From: Burhinus oedicnemus
Lineage: Eukaryota > Chordata > Aves > Charadriiformes > Burhinidae
Direction: 5' to 3'
DNA: 64,000 nucleotides
NCBI GenBank assembly: GCA_008921705.1
Contig: VFFE01007644.1
Span: 671,971-735,970 of the forward strand
Made by a program: the position numbers and the translations under genes. Under the pieces are notes generated by a model. That model had not been told where the DNA came from and did no database searches. It saw nothing but the letters and a program-made list of their open reading frames with translations. The number at the start of each line of letters is the position of its first letter. Within the stretch, counting starts at the first letter, position 1. Positions 52,114 to 62,996 of this stretch are shown piece by piece.

Positions 52114-53194
52114 TGTATTTAGTTTATGTGTCCACGTGTTGGCAGTGGTGGGGGGGAACAGCAGGAGCAGCTGTTGTGAGAAGAGACTAGCCACCCCCAT
52201 GTTGGACAGTACCAGTTCCAGGCACCTCCAAGACAGACCTGCTGCTGGCCAAAGCTGAACCCATAAATGACACTGGTGGCACCTCTGTGACAACATATTT
52301 AATAAAGCGCAAAAATTATATGCAGCAGGTGTGAGAGAGAGGAGTGAGAAAATGTGAGAGAAACATCTTTGCAGAAACCAAGGTCAGAGAATAAGGAGCA
52401 GGAGGAGCTGCTCCAGGCACTGAAGCAAAGATTCCCCTGCAGCCCATGGAGAAGACTATGGTGATGCAGGCTGTCTCCCTGCTGCCCATGGAGGACAACA
52501 GTGGAGCAGATATTCACACTGCAGATCATGGAGGACACTACGCTGAAGTAGGTGGATACACCCTGAAGGAAGCTGCAACCCACGGAGAGGAGCCCACACA
52601 GAAGCAGGCTCCTGGCAGGAACTGTGGCCTGTGGGGGACACAAGCTGGAGCAGTCCATTCTTAAGGACCGTACCCTATGGAAAGGACTCATGCTGAAGCA
52701 GGTCTTGAAGAGCTGCAGCTCATGAGGAGAACCCACGTTGGAACAGTTCATGAAGGACTGTATCCCGTGGAAGGGACCTCAGGCTGGAGCACAGGAAGAA
52801 TGTGAGGAGGAAGGAATGTCAGAGACAAAATATTATGAACTGACCGCAACCCCAGTTCCCTGCCCCCCTGCTCCCTATGGGAGGACAAGGTAGAAGAGTT
52901 GGGAATGAAGGAATGAAGTTGAGCCTGGGAAGAAGGGGAGGTGGGGAAAAGATGTTTTTAATTTTATTTTCTTTCTCACTATCCTACTCTGTCATTAATT
53001 GGCAATTAATTTAATTAACTTTACCCATGTCAAGTCTGTTTTGCCTGTGACAATAACTGGTGAGCAATCTCCCTGTCCTTATCTCTACCCATGAGCTTTT
53101 TAATCTCATTTTCTCCCTCTGTCTTCCTGAGGACGGGGGAGTGAGAGAGCAGCTTGGCGGATGCCTGGCAGCCAGCCAAGCTTAACTCACTACT
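52114..53194 (+). mobile_element. ERVL-type solo LTR, about 1.08 kb
   Basis: It starts TGTATTTAGTTTATG and follows, block by block, an LTR layout I recognise from bird genomes: a G-rich stretch, GCTGCTGGCCAAAGC-like and GACAACATATTTAA blocks, a run of CCATGGA-type modules, GATGAACTGACCGCAACCCC-like text (here TATGAACTGACCGCAACCCC at 52828-52847), the GAGTCTGTTTTGCCTGTGAC-like block, and an end in CCAGCCAAGCTTAACTCACT. The terminal CA is mutated to CT. Flanking 5-mers are GAAGG (52109-52113) and GAAAG (53195-53199), a 4/5 match expected for a decayed target-site duplication. No internal viral genes are attached. Open frames of 60-150 codons inside it are chance. Confidence 0.8.
52443..52800 (+). 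repeat. Imperfect tandem modules inside the LTR
   Basis: Eight degenerate units begin at about 52443, 52485, 52526, 52579, 52628, 52673, 52719 and 52764, each with a CCCATGGAG-like start and an (A)CGCTGGAGCAG-like end. Spacing is 41-55 bases. They probably arose by duplication inside the U3 region of the ancestral LTR. Confidence 0.7.
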
Positions 53195-53641
53195 GAAAGC
53201 AATTTAAATTCTTTCTAAAAATGATAAAGAATAAAGATATAAATGAAAGAGGTTTCTCAAAGAAATGTTTGAGGTTTAAAAAGTGTCACATCATCAAGCT
53301 ACACCATCAAGAATCAAGAGCACTATAATTTCCTTGTTTTCCAAAATCAGTAGTTAGAGCCCAAAGAAATATACTTCTATATTTAAACCACTTTTAACAT
53401 TTGTTTATTGACTTAACTTATATGTTGACTGGGTTTTGAACCGCTGCCACAGATTTTGTTTGTCTTGATACTCTCTAAAGGTGAAGAAAAGAGTAAACAA
53501 TGATGCTGACCATTTCCTGCTAAGAATAATTTTGGTGACTTAACCCTTTATTGTGAGAAGCTATTGAGATTAAAAACTCTCTGAATTCTCACTCATCCTC
53601 TTTATAGGATTGAGCTTCTCTAGGGTTTCCATACTTGTTAT
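53195..53641. other. Spacer between two solo LTRs, no gene
   Basis: AT-rich sequence with no recognised repeat or gene. Confidence 0.6.
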
Positions 53642-53646
53642 CTATC
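53642..53646. repeat. Target-site duplication CTATC (left copy)
   Basis: Identical to 54224-54228 on the far side of the LTR. Confidence 0.8.
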
Positions 53647-54223
53647 CGTATTGGATCTGGCTGAGATGGAATTAATTTTCCCCACAGCAGCCCTCATGGT
53701 GCTGTGCTTTGTATTGGTAGCTAGAAAAGGTGTTGATAATACATCAGTGTATTGGCTGCTGCTGAGCAGCGCTTGCACAGCATCAAGGCACAGCACTAGT
53801 AGGCTCTGGGGTGGGCAAGAACTTGAGAGGGGACATAGCCAGGACAGCTGACCCAAACTAACCAAAGGGGTATTCCATACCATATGACATCTGCTCAGCA
53901 ATTAAAGTTAAGAGAAAGGGGAGGGGGGGCGGGTTGCATTTGTAATTACGACATTTGTCTTTCAGAGCAACCGCTACGCATACTGAAGCCCTACTTCCCT
54001 GGAAGTGGCTGGACATGATCTGCTGATGGGAAGTAGAGAATAAATCTTTTGTTTTCCTTCACTCCTGTGCACTGCCTTTGCTTTTGCTTTATTAAACTAC
54101 CTTTATCCTGACCCACAAGTTGTTTTCCATCTTATTTTCTTTCCCCTTCCAGTTCTGCTGAGGAGGCAAATAATAGAGCAGCTTGGCAGGCACCTGCCAT
54201 CCAGCCAAGGTCAACGCAGCACA
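53647..54223 (+). mobile_element. ERVL-type solo LTR, 577 bp, with perfect target-site duplication
   Basis: It starts CGTATTGGATCTGGCTGAG (TG mutated to CG) and ends GGTCAACGCAGCACA. It contains blocks I recognise from a common bird LTR family: GACAGCTGACCCAAACTAAC, GGGGTATTCCATACCATATG, an AACCGCTACGCATACTGAAG block, AATAAA at 54039-54044, ATTAAA at 54091-54096 and a CTTTATCCTGACCCACAAGT block. Flanking CTATC at 53642-53646 and 54224-54228 is a perfect 5-bp duplication, as expected of ERVL. No internal region is attached, so it is a solo LTR. Its last ~115 bases resemble the end of the LTR at 52114-53194. Confidence 0.9.
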
Positions 54224-54228
54224 CTATC
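54224..54228. repeat. Target-site duplication CTATC (right copy)
   Basis: Identical to 53642-53646. Confidence 0.8.
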
Positions 54229-55649
54229 ATATATAATTTTAATGATTTTGGCATGTAGTATTAAATTACAGGGAAATAATAAAATAGTTGCATGAATCAA
54301 ATGAACAACATATTCAGTTCATGCATTGTATTCTTGTTGTTATTAATGGGAATTACTCATACATATCAAAAAAACCAGAGTGCAACCAACCTGTTCAACT
54401 TAAGTTCAAATCCCATGATATGTATTTCTAGGAATTTATTCATTCTACCATCCCAAATGGGATTAAACATTATAAGGAAGGCCTTGCCCATTAGAAGGAG
54501 TCTAGACAAAAAGCGTAAGATAGGTACTGAACTTTAAGATGAACAAAGATAGGTGTGATGAACCCTGAACTTAGTTTTAAATCTTAAAGCTGTTCATATC
54601 CTACTGATAAAACCAATATAAATGAAATGTGAGAAATTTTTATGCCTTCAGATTACCACTATGTACCAATATGCTCTGGTTTCTCTTAACCCTTTGAGTA
54701 CAAAGCAGGATAACTGAAGTTGTGCTAAAACTGGCCAAAGAAGCAGCAAATTAGAACTCAAAAAGATATGGGTATTTTTAATGTTTTTTAAATCGTATTG
54801 AAATTGCTAAATTACTTCTGTTTCCTTCATTTACCTCTGACTGCAGATGGCAACAGAAAGCAACTAGAATCTTGTAGGCAGAGGAGAAAAATAGCCTTCT
54901 TTTGAAAAACCTCAGCCAAAAGTATAATTTGAGAAACATGTAGTTTTTACAGGGAAACAATGAGAGCAAGTATATATTAAAGATAAGCAGATTCTAAAGG
55001 ACAGATTTAATGTATTACCACTTCCTGAACAGGAATGAGCTCATAAGCATTTTTTTCTCAAACTTGACTAAACTTCTTCTGGAGAACTCTGTCTTGCCTG
55101 TTAATAAATGGCAATGAATCATGTCCATTTGTTTCCAAGCAACTCTGGTGCCCAGGAGTACTCTGATACAGATTTATTACATTCTGTGCAAATGGGAACC
55201 CTGCTTTTAAAAATGCTTATTCTGGCTTTTCCTAGAAGAGAAAGTTAATGATACTAGTATAAGCAGCTGATTAAAGGATTTCAGTAGTCCGAAATCTATT
55301 TTATTATTGAACACTTCTTTCATCTTTCTGAGAAATAAACACAGGCTTTTAATGCGGGACACTAGAAAAGAAAAAGTAGGATCCTTCATCTGAGCTGTCT
55401 GTGTAATTTAACTTAGTTGCTGAGTTTAGGTGGATGTTTTCTGGAGTGCATGCTTTCCGAAAGATAAGCAGTTCACATAAGAGTACCTTTTTATTAATTT
55501 TGATTTTGTCAAGAAAAATAAAGCCATTTTAAAATGAAAAAAAAAAGGAAAAATGGCAGAACTGAAATTAACTCTTTCCAATGATTGCCAAAGAGAAAAT
55601 CAGGTTTTCATTAATCACTGAATTCACATAACTGAAATAATTATTCTCA
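54229..55649. other. Intergenic, AT-rich, no gene seen
   Basis: No supported gene or recognised repeat. Confidence 0.5.
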
Positions 55650-56115
55650 AGGAATGGTCACCTGCTCCAGCAGGTCCAGGGGAGAGCCACGAAGATAAGC
55701 ACCTCCTTTAGAGGACAGCTGAGAGAGTTGAGGTTGTTTAGCCTAGAGAAGAGAAGGCTCCAGGGAGACCTTATAGCAGCCTTCCAGTACTTAAAGGGGG
55801 CCTACAGGAAAGATGGGGAGGAACTCTTTATCAGGGAGTGATAGGATGAGGATAATGGCTTCAAACTGGAAGAGGGTAGATTCAGATTAGATCTCAGGAA
55901 GAAATTTTTCACTATGAGGGTGGTGAGACACCAGAATAGGCTGCCCAGAGAAATTGTGGGTGCCCCATACCTGGAAGTGTTCAAGGCCAGGTTCGATGAG
56001 GCTTTCAGCAACCTGGTCTAGTGGAAGGTGTCCCTGCCCATGGCAGGGGGGTTGGAACTAGATGATCTTTAAGGTCCTTTCCAACTTTAACCATTCCATG
56101 ATTCTATTATTCTAA
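55650..56115 (+). mobile_element. CR1 LINE 3' fragment
   Basis: It starts at the CTGCTCCAGCAGGTCCAGG block (family LLEQVQRRATK), continues through GAGAGAGTTGAGGTTG and CCTTATAGCAGCCTTCCAG, and ends with TTTCCAACTTTAACCATTCC then ATGATTCTATTATTCTA. It is the same subfamily type as the element ending at 29932, with matching TATAGC(A/G)GCCTTCCAGTA text. Frames are broken by substitutions and indels. Confidence 0.9.
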
Positions 56116-57699
56116 GTCACTATCATGTTAACAAAGTATAATTAGGTTTACTGATCTTCTAAACCTGTTCAAAAAGCCATTGAAAATGATGGGAATTTTT
56201 AAATCAGATTTAGAAGTCAAGACTAAGCAGATGCTCCTGGTCTGGGGGGTATTGCTCAGCACCCTGATGGACAGGACCCCTCACCGTGGGAATTACACTA
56301 TTTTGGAACATGTTGGATGTCCCAGTGTTGGACCAATGGACTAGAGCAAGAGAAGCTGATCCACCATAATCCCTACACTTCTCCACAGTCTTCCTGCTGA
56401 AAAGATTCCCAGAATCTGTGACAGTCTTGCAAGGAGACTGGCTGCACAGAAACAACCTGACTCCCCACCCTTCCCACTTTATCTCTTAAAGATTATAACT
56501 GTATGAAATTTTTCTTCAGCATCAAGACAGGGAAAAGTAGAGCTGAAAAGAGATGTGCTTGTTCCCATCCAGCCTGGCATAACTCATGTGCAGAGATTTT
56601 AGCACCAAGCATCACAGCTATCTTTTCTGTGAAGATATAAGCCAACCATAAAGCTGTTTTGCTGACTTTGCTTCCATGGCAAGAATGCCACGGCTAGTAT
56701 TCCTGCAATGGCCAACATACTGATCAGGGCACCCTTTCAGTGGCTGCCCAGCAATATTGCAGTGACTTCTGTGGTGTTGGTGTCTAATCTAGACACATTT
56801 ACCTCGGTTATAGCTGTAAAAATGCCTTCACTTGCAGGTGGAATACTTTTGCTCACCTTGTTTTTTCCTACTACAAATATCATCCAAAATTAACAACACA
56901 AAGCTGTTGTCAGGGCCCTTAGATGAAGATCTTCTCAACAGATCAAAAAGTTGATCCAAAGTATTTTAGGGCTTCTCAGGACCAATGTCTCAATGATACA
57001 TGGATACAAAGGAAATTAAGTTAAATTATTTGTGGCAAGACTGGAATAAATCAGATTATTTCTCTGTTTCAAAATGAGTTCTTAGCATTTTGACTATGCG
57101 GTGCACACATTAGAAGAAAATGTATGCTTCAAATAGAAAATAGAGGTAAGTCAGTAAGTAGATGCATGCAATTCAAAACAAGTTGCAGCTGTTTGGTTCC
57201 ATGTCTAAGTGGATACTTCTTTCAAACATGAAGCCCCATTTATGTCATTATGGGTTGAAAGACCATAACATTAGACTGAAAAATTGCATGAAAAATAAAC
57301 CTATTTTAGTGAGACTCCATATTAACGCCATTGTCTTGACAATAGCAGCTAGATAACAAACACTGTGACAACCAATCCTTACCTTAACTCATTTTTTCCT
57401 AAATTTTCACTAAAAAGCTAGCTATTTCTGATACTTTTCCCTCTGAAATTTTAGGTATCTGTAAACACATGCATATTCAGAAAGCAGTTAGCAATGAGTT
57501 AAATCACTGTTTCCATGTAAATAAATGTCTTCTCTATCAGGCTAGGAAATACTGTAATTACCTGTATCTGCCAAAGGAGTATTTAAATCTTGTGATGAAA
57601 TGACTTAGGATTTTTCAAGTGATAAGAAAAGCACCATTGTTATTTTGAGAATTGTCAAGAGCAAAATCAAAAATTGTATGAAATTTGCAATATTTTGAG
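56116..57699. other. Intergenic, no gene seen
   Basis: No supported gene or recognised repeat. Confidence 0.5.
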
Positions 57700-59154
57700 A
57701 CATTGAGCCCTGATGGGATGCACCTGCCAGTGCTGAGAGGGCTGGTAGATGTTATTGCTAGACCACTCTCCATCATCTTTGGAAGGTCATGGGGAACAGG
57801 AGAGGTGCCTGAGGACTGGAGGAAGGCCGACATCACTCCAGTCTTCAAAAAGGGCAAGAAGGAGGACCCAGGGAACTACAGGCCAGTCAGCCTCACCTCT
57901 GTCCCTGGGAAGGTAATGGAGCGACTTGTTCTGGATATCATCTCCAAACACACTGATGAACAGGAAGTTATTGGAAGTGGTCAACATGGATTTCCCAAGG
58001 GTAAATCATGCTTGACCAATCTGATGATAGCCTTGTATGAGGTTATAAGCAGTTGTCTGGATGAGGGGAGAGCAGTAGACATCATCTACCTTGACTTCAG
58101 CAAGGCTTTTGATGCTGTCTCCCATAACATCCTCATTAGGAAGCTGAGGAAGTGTGGGCTAGATGAGGAGACGGCGAGGTGGATTGAGAGCTGGCTGTGT
58201 GACAGAACTCAGAGGGTTGTGATTAATGGAGCAGTGTCAAGTTGGAGGCCTGTAAACAGTGGTGTCCTGAAGGGGTCAGTACTCGGTCCAATCTTGTTCA
58301 ATCTATTCATCAATGACCTGGAGGAGGGGACAGAGTGTATCCTCAGCAAGTTCGCTGATGATACCAAACTGGGAGGAGTGGCTGACACTCCAGAGGGTCA
58401 CGCTGCCATCCAGCATGACCTGGACGGGCTGGAGTGCTGGGCAGAGAAGAACCTAATGAGGTTCAATAAGAGCAAGTGTAGGGTCCTGCACCTGGGGAGG
58501 AAGAATGCTAGGTACCAATATAGGCTAGGGGTGGACCTGCTGGAAAACAGTTCTGAGGAGAAGGATGTGGAGGTCCTGGCAGATAGTAAATTATCCATGA
58601 GCCAGCAATGTGCCCTTGTCGCCAGGAAGGCCAATGGAATCCTGGGCTGCATAGGGAAGAGAGTGGCCAGCAGGTCGAGGGAGGTCATTCTCCCCCTCTA
58701 CTCGGCACTGGTGAGGCCACAACTGGAATACTGTGCCCAGTTGTGGGCTCCCCAGCTCAAGCGGGACAGGGAACTACTGGAGAGAGTCCAGCGTAGGCCA
58801 ACAAAGATGATTGGGGGATTGGAGCACCTCCCTTATGAGGAAAGGCTGAGAGAGCTGGGACTCTTTAGCCTGGAGAAGAGAAGGCTGAGGGGAGACCTTA
58901 TTCTTGCTTAGAAGTATCTAAAGGGTGGGTTGAAGGAGCATGGAGGCAGACTCTTTTCAGTGGTTCCCAGTGACAGGACGAGGGGCACCGGGCACAAGCT
59001 GGAGCATAGGAAGTTCCATTCAAACACAAGAAAAAACTTCCTTACGGTGAGGGTGCCAGAGCAGTGGACCAGGCTGCCCAGGGAGGTTGTGGAGTCCCCT
59101 TCTCTGGAGATTTTCAAGACCTGCCTGGATGCAGTCCTGAGTAATGTGCTCTAG
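57700..59154 (+). pseudogene. CR1 ORF2 remnant: RT frame open except for one premature stop
   Basis: The frame is open from the truncation point to a TAG at 58909-58911, then resumes in the same frame to TAG at 59152-59154, so about 485 codons carry one internal stop and no frameshift. Motifs: [59 protein letters not shown] (FADD at 58351-58362), [40 protein letters not shown], and after the stop SDRTRGTGHKL and [14 protein letters not shown]. The two catalytic aspartates are present. The usual PQGS turn before the FADD box reads LKGS, which together with the stop and the missing endonuclease makes it non-functional. It encoded the reverse transcriptase used in target-primed reverse transcription. 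Confidence 0.9.
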
Positions 59155-59237
59155 GCATTCCTGCGTCAGCAGGGGAGTTGGACTAGGTGATGTCTAGAGG
59201 TCCCTTCCAACTCTGAAAATTCCTTGATTCCGTGATT
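57700..59237 (+). mobile_element. Best preserved CR1 LINE in the window, 5' truncated
   Basis: It begins at the RT N-terminal block (family 'GPDGMHLRVLREL', here reading [13 protein letters not shown]) and runs through the whole RT, the C-terminal region and a short 3'UTR to a decayed terminus AATTCCTTGATTCCGTGATT at 59218-59237. The 5' edge near 57700 is a truncation. No target-site duplication was found. The near-open reading frame suggests a younger insertion than the other CR1s here. Confidence 0.92.
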
Positions 59238-61544
59238 TTTTTCCTATTTAAAGAAATCTCACTAACAAAATCAATACTTTCTAACATTTTTCTCAGTGCT
59301 TGTAATTCTTTCAGATTTATAAAATCACCTGTTATTCATTCTGATACAATGGGCTGATTTGGGGAAACCAGTTATCTATAATGCATGAATATTTGTTTCA
59401 TGAAATTGCAATATCATTGATGGACTCAATATGCAGTGAGTCAGCCCCAGGCTGAAAAAAAATAAGAAAAAAAGTAAAGAAATCATTATCATTGACAGTG
59501 AAGCTGTGCCAGGCCTTTTGGAATACTGAACAGGAATGCCTGATATAACAAAAAAATAAAAGAAAACAATTTTACCAACTTCATTTGCAAAGACAAGTCA
59601 ATATAAACTAAGAAAAATACAAAATGGAAAAGTCTGGATCAAGATGACAATAAAAAACGGAGCTTGGGAGAAAAGTAGGAAACAAGTGTGCAAACTTATT
59701 GAAATAGAGAAACTGTGGGATTATGGGACAAAGGTCAAAGAAAGCTGGATGAAAGATAAGGTGATAACACCTCAACTTTCAGAGGAGTTTCCATGAGGGA
59801 AGAGACCCAAAAGAAATAGTTTAGAAATCTGATTGGACACTAGCACTTGCCAAGAGGAGCAGTCTACAACAGCAGAGAAAGCAGCAGGTGCTGACAGGAA
59901 TTGGCATGTATCTCTTTATTTAACCACGTATACCCCAACACCAAAGCTCTGAGAAAAGGTGGATTTAAGCTACTAGGAAGATCAAAGGAACCATTTTGAA
60001 GTTTAGTGCCTTAACAGTTTTAGGGAACCCTCTTTTCAGCCTTTTGACTTTCATGCAAATCATGGATCTGGAAACAAATAGGATTATCTTGCATAGTGCT
60101 ATACCTCTCAAATTAAGTGTTCTAAGCTAAGACAGTCATATAAGTTCTGGATGGTCCCCAATATAGAGAGACAGGCATCTCTTGAATGAGACTTAACCCC
60201 TCTGCGTTGGTCCCTTGGATTAGGATGTGATGAGCTGCCTTCTGGAAGTGCCTGTCTCTCCCCATTAACTACAGAAGGCAAGCTACTAGATAAGGTTAGA
60301 TAGCTACCCATTAAACAAGTTAATTTAGGTGAGTTGAGTTTTAGCCTGAAAGGCAGTATTTGGAATTGCTGAGACTTGGAAAATTTGAAAGAGCAGTGGT
60401 TCCCTGTGTGCGACTCAAAGCAGTCTGTAACCAACAGTTTAGTGATTGACCCATGCAGTGGTCCAGCATTAGCTAAACCCTAAGCTATAAAATGTTATCA
60501 CAATAGTAGTAATGTTTTTTCTTACTTATGTTCTGATTATATTTCTCACACATGATTCTCCTTATCTCTCTCTTCATTACTGAAAAATGCATTTGAACAC
60601 AAGCAGTTTCTGCCTTCTTCCAGTCTTTCAAAATTGATTTCAGACGCAGGAACTCCCAACGCAAGAATGGGCAAAATTACCTGAAGTACCTATTCAGATT
60701 TGGAATGGCAGAAAGAGAGGAGGGTCCTGGCATGGGTCCACAACATAATGAAGTAATGGTCCTGTCAGAACCAAATAAAAAGTAGCTTGAACATCAGAGG
60801 TGCAGAGGCTTTTTAAATGTTTGCATATCAAATATTATAGTTGTCTGTATTACCCTTAAAGGACACACTAAATCATTTTTTCACACAATCATCAGTTTTA
60901 AAGAATACAGAATTACTACATTTTCTGCAGTGTGGACTAAGATTGCTATTATTCTACGAAACTTTGGATCATTAATTACATGTTATCTTTAAAAAAGCTG
61001 GTTTCTAATTGTCATAGAGTGAATCAGATGTCAAAGTGGTTTAAATTTGACTCAGATTCAGAAGAACTAAGCCAGTCGGCACATGCAAAAAATATTGCAT
61101 CCAATGTGCACATATGCAGTAGGTACCTGAAAGTCCCTGAAACTGAATTTCCCTCATCTGTTTTTTTTCTTTAAACTCTCAATAATTTTTATGGAACGGA
61201 ACCTTTTTGATCTTCACAGTTTTTCTCTTTCCTTGAAGTTGGTTCGGGGAAAGGCCATTGTCATCCATTTATAATTGGTCTCTGGTGCACCAAAGTCTGA
61301 ATTAGCCTGTTCCAGCTCAAGGGAAAGAAAATGCAGGAGCAAATACCTTAGCTGTTAGATAGTCTCTATGTAAGAAAGTCAGCAAGTCACACTTGGTGTT
61401 TCTTTCTGGACTACTGCCTTTTCCCTGGGGAGCCATGAAACAGGGCATTGACTTAAACAGATGGTTGTTGCTTCTGAATTATTTAACAGTTAAATCAATG
61501 AGAAGCTTCTGCTGCCTTGAGAGGACAGAGTATGCTGGAAGCAT

Positions 61545-61580
61545 TCCTCCTCCTCCTCCTTCTTCACCTCCTTCTCCTGT
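61545..61580. repeat. (CCT)n-type imperfect microsatellite
   Basis: CCT/TCC repeats interrupted by TCTTCA. Confidence 0.8.
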
Positions 61581-61788
61581 TAGAAGTGGCCAGGAACAGA
61601 GTCTGCTATTGGCAGCATCAAAGCCTGCAGAGGAGGAAGTGGAGGATGCAAAAGTGAAACCTGGATTCTAGAGCTACCAAAGAAGAGCTGCCATTACATA
61701 AGAAATATGTTTATCCTCTTCAAATGGTATTGCATCCAGCATGGTACACATGTAGTTACTAGGTATGGTTAATGGGATAGGAGGATTT

Positions 61789-61804
61789 AAAAAAAAAAAA
61801 AAAA
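61789..61804. repeat. Poly(A) tract, 16 bases
   Basis: Uninterrupted A run about 30 bases before the CR1 5' edge. Confidence 0.9.
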
Positions 61805-61834
61805 GGCAAAAAAGCTAGATAGCCTGTATAGAGC

Positions 61835-62344
61835 ACCGTATTCAGTTTTGGGCACCACAGTATAGGAGGGATGTTGAGGTGCTGGAGCGTGTCCAGAGAA
61901 GGGCAACAAAGCTGGTGAGGGATCTGGAGAACATGTCTTATGAGGAGCGGCTGAAGGAATTGGGATTGTTTAGTCTGGAGAAGAGAAGGCTGAGGGGAGA
62001 CCTTATTGCTCTCTACAACTACCTGAAAGGAGGTTGTAGTGAGATGGGAGCTGGTCTCTTCTCCCAAGTAACTAGTGATAGGACAAGAGGAAACGGGTTC
62101 AAGTTGCGCCGGGGGAGGTTTAGGTTAGACATTAGGAAAAAAATTTTCAGTGAAAGAGTAATCAAACATTGGAAGAGGCTGCCCAGGGAGGTGGTTGAGT
62201 CAGCATCCCTAGATGTGTTTAAAAGTCATGTAGATGTGGTGCTTAGAGCCATGGTTTAGTGGCAGACCTGGTAGAGTAGGGTCAATGGTTGGACTGGATG
62301 ATCTTAAAGGTCTTTTCCAACCTAAACGATTCTATGATTCTATG
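61835..62344 (+). mobile_element. CR1 LINE 3' fragment, relatively young
   Basis: It starts at the GTATTCAGTTTTGGGC block (family YCVQFWAP), holds an open 126-codon ORF2 end (61879-62259) with [40 protein letters not shown] and [17 protein letters not shown], then the 3'UTR and a clean octamer tail GATTCTATGATTCTATG at 62328-62344. It is the same subfamily as the inverted copy at 48037-48573, and both have few substitutions. Confidence 0.93.
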
Positions 62345-62819
62345 TAGTCTACATAAGATATGCTCAGATCTCATTTTTTAAAATGCTGTGAGACCACAGA
62401 CTAATTACTCTGAACCATGAACTCTGCCCTGGTATAGTTTACAGACGATATCTCAGGAGAAACACTGAAAGGCAAATTTCTCCATGTCCTCCCTGTTATT
62501 TTGGCACGCAGTTGTATAACCCGTTGCAATGGCTGAGCACAGTGCTACTGTCACAAGAAGGAACAATCCTTGCTGTCAGTGCCATCAGACTTGAAAAAGC
62601 CTGGTCTTGCCTTGACAAATAGAACCTTCATGCACAACAGGTCAAATTGCCCCTCAAACCCAAATTTCCAACCTTCTAATTTTGAAAACAAACGTGAAAC
62701 CTTGATCAGAGTCAGAGAGAAAGGAGCTTCTCCTCAGTCCTCAAAATGTGTTTTATCCGTCGAAACTGTGGAGGGAAAAAAAGCACCTTTTCAGGAGCAG
62801 ATCCCGTTTGCCACAGCTG
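62345..62819. other. Intergenic, no gene seen
   Basis: Unique-looking sequence leading into the GC-rich island; no repeat or gene was recognised. Confidence 0.5.
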
Positions 62820-62996
62820 GCCAGCTGCAGCCCGGCAGGGGCGGGGCCGCGGGAGTGAGGGGAGTGGGGCGCTGTCCGTGGTGCTGAAGCGCCTTGGCCC
62901 TCCCCGCGGGACTCCCTCCGGGAGGCCAGAACACCATCGGCTCCAGTGGCCCCCAAAATCAGCCCTCCACGTCACTCGCCGCTTGTCAGCGCTGAG
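62820..62996. promoter_or_regulatory. Short CpG island with GC box
   Basis: About 15 CpGs in 177 bases and a high GC content, in contrast to the AT-rich flanks. GGGGCGGGGCC at 62838-62848 is a classic Sp1/KLF GC box, and several palindromic GC motifs (CCGCGGG-like) are present. No TATA box or recognisable first coding exon was found on either strand. Open frames through it are expected from GC content. It could be the promoter of a non-coding transcript or an unannotated 5' exon; the strand is unknown. Confidence 0.45.

Larger units (their letters stand above)
59238..61834. other. Intergenic, no gene seen
   Basis: No supported gene. It includes a (CCT)n-rich tract at 61545-61580 that gives a false proline-rich frame, and a 16-base A run at 61789-61804 just before the next CR1. 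Confidence 0.5.

Noticed and set aside
52299..52751. 150-codon minus-strand, Cys/Ser-rich frame
   Set aside because: It lies wholly inside the ERVL-type LTR and comes from antisense reading of its tandem modules.
61393..61671. 92-codon frame with a proline-rich tract
   Set aside because: The proline run is the translation of a CCT microsatellite, with no other support.
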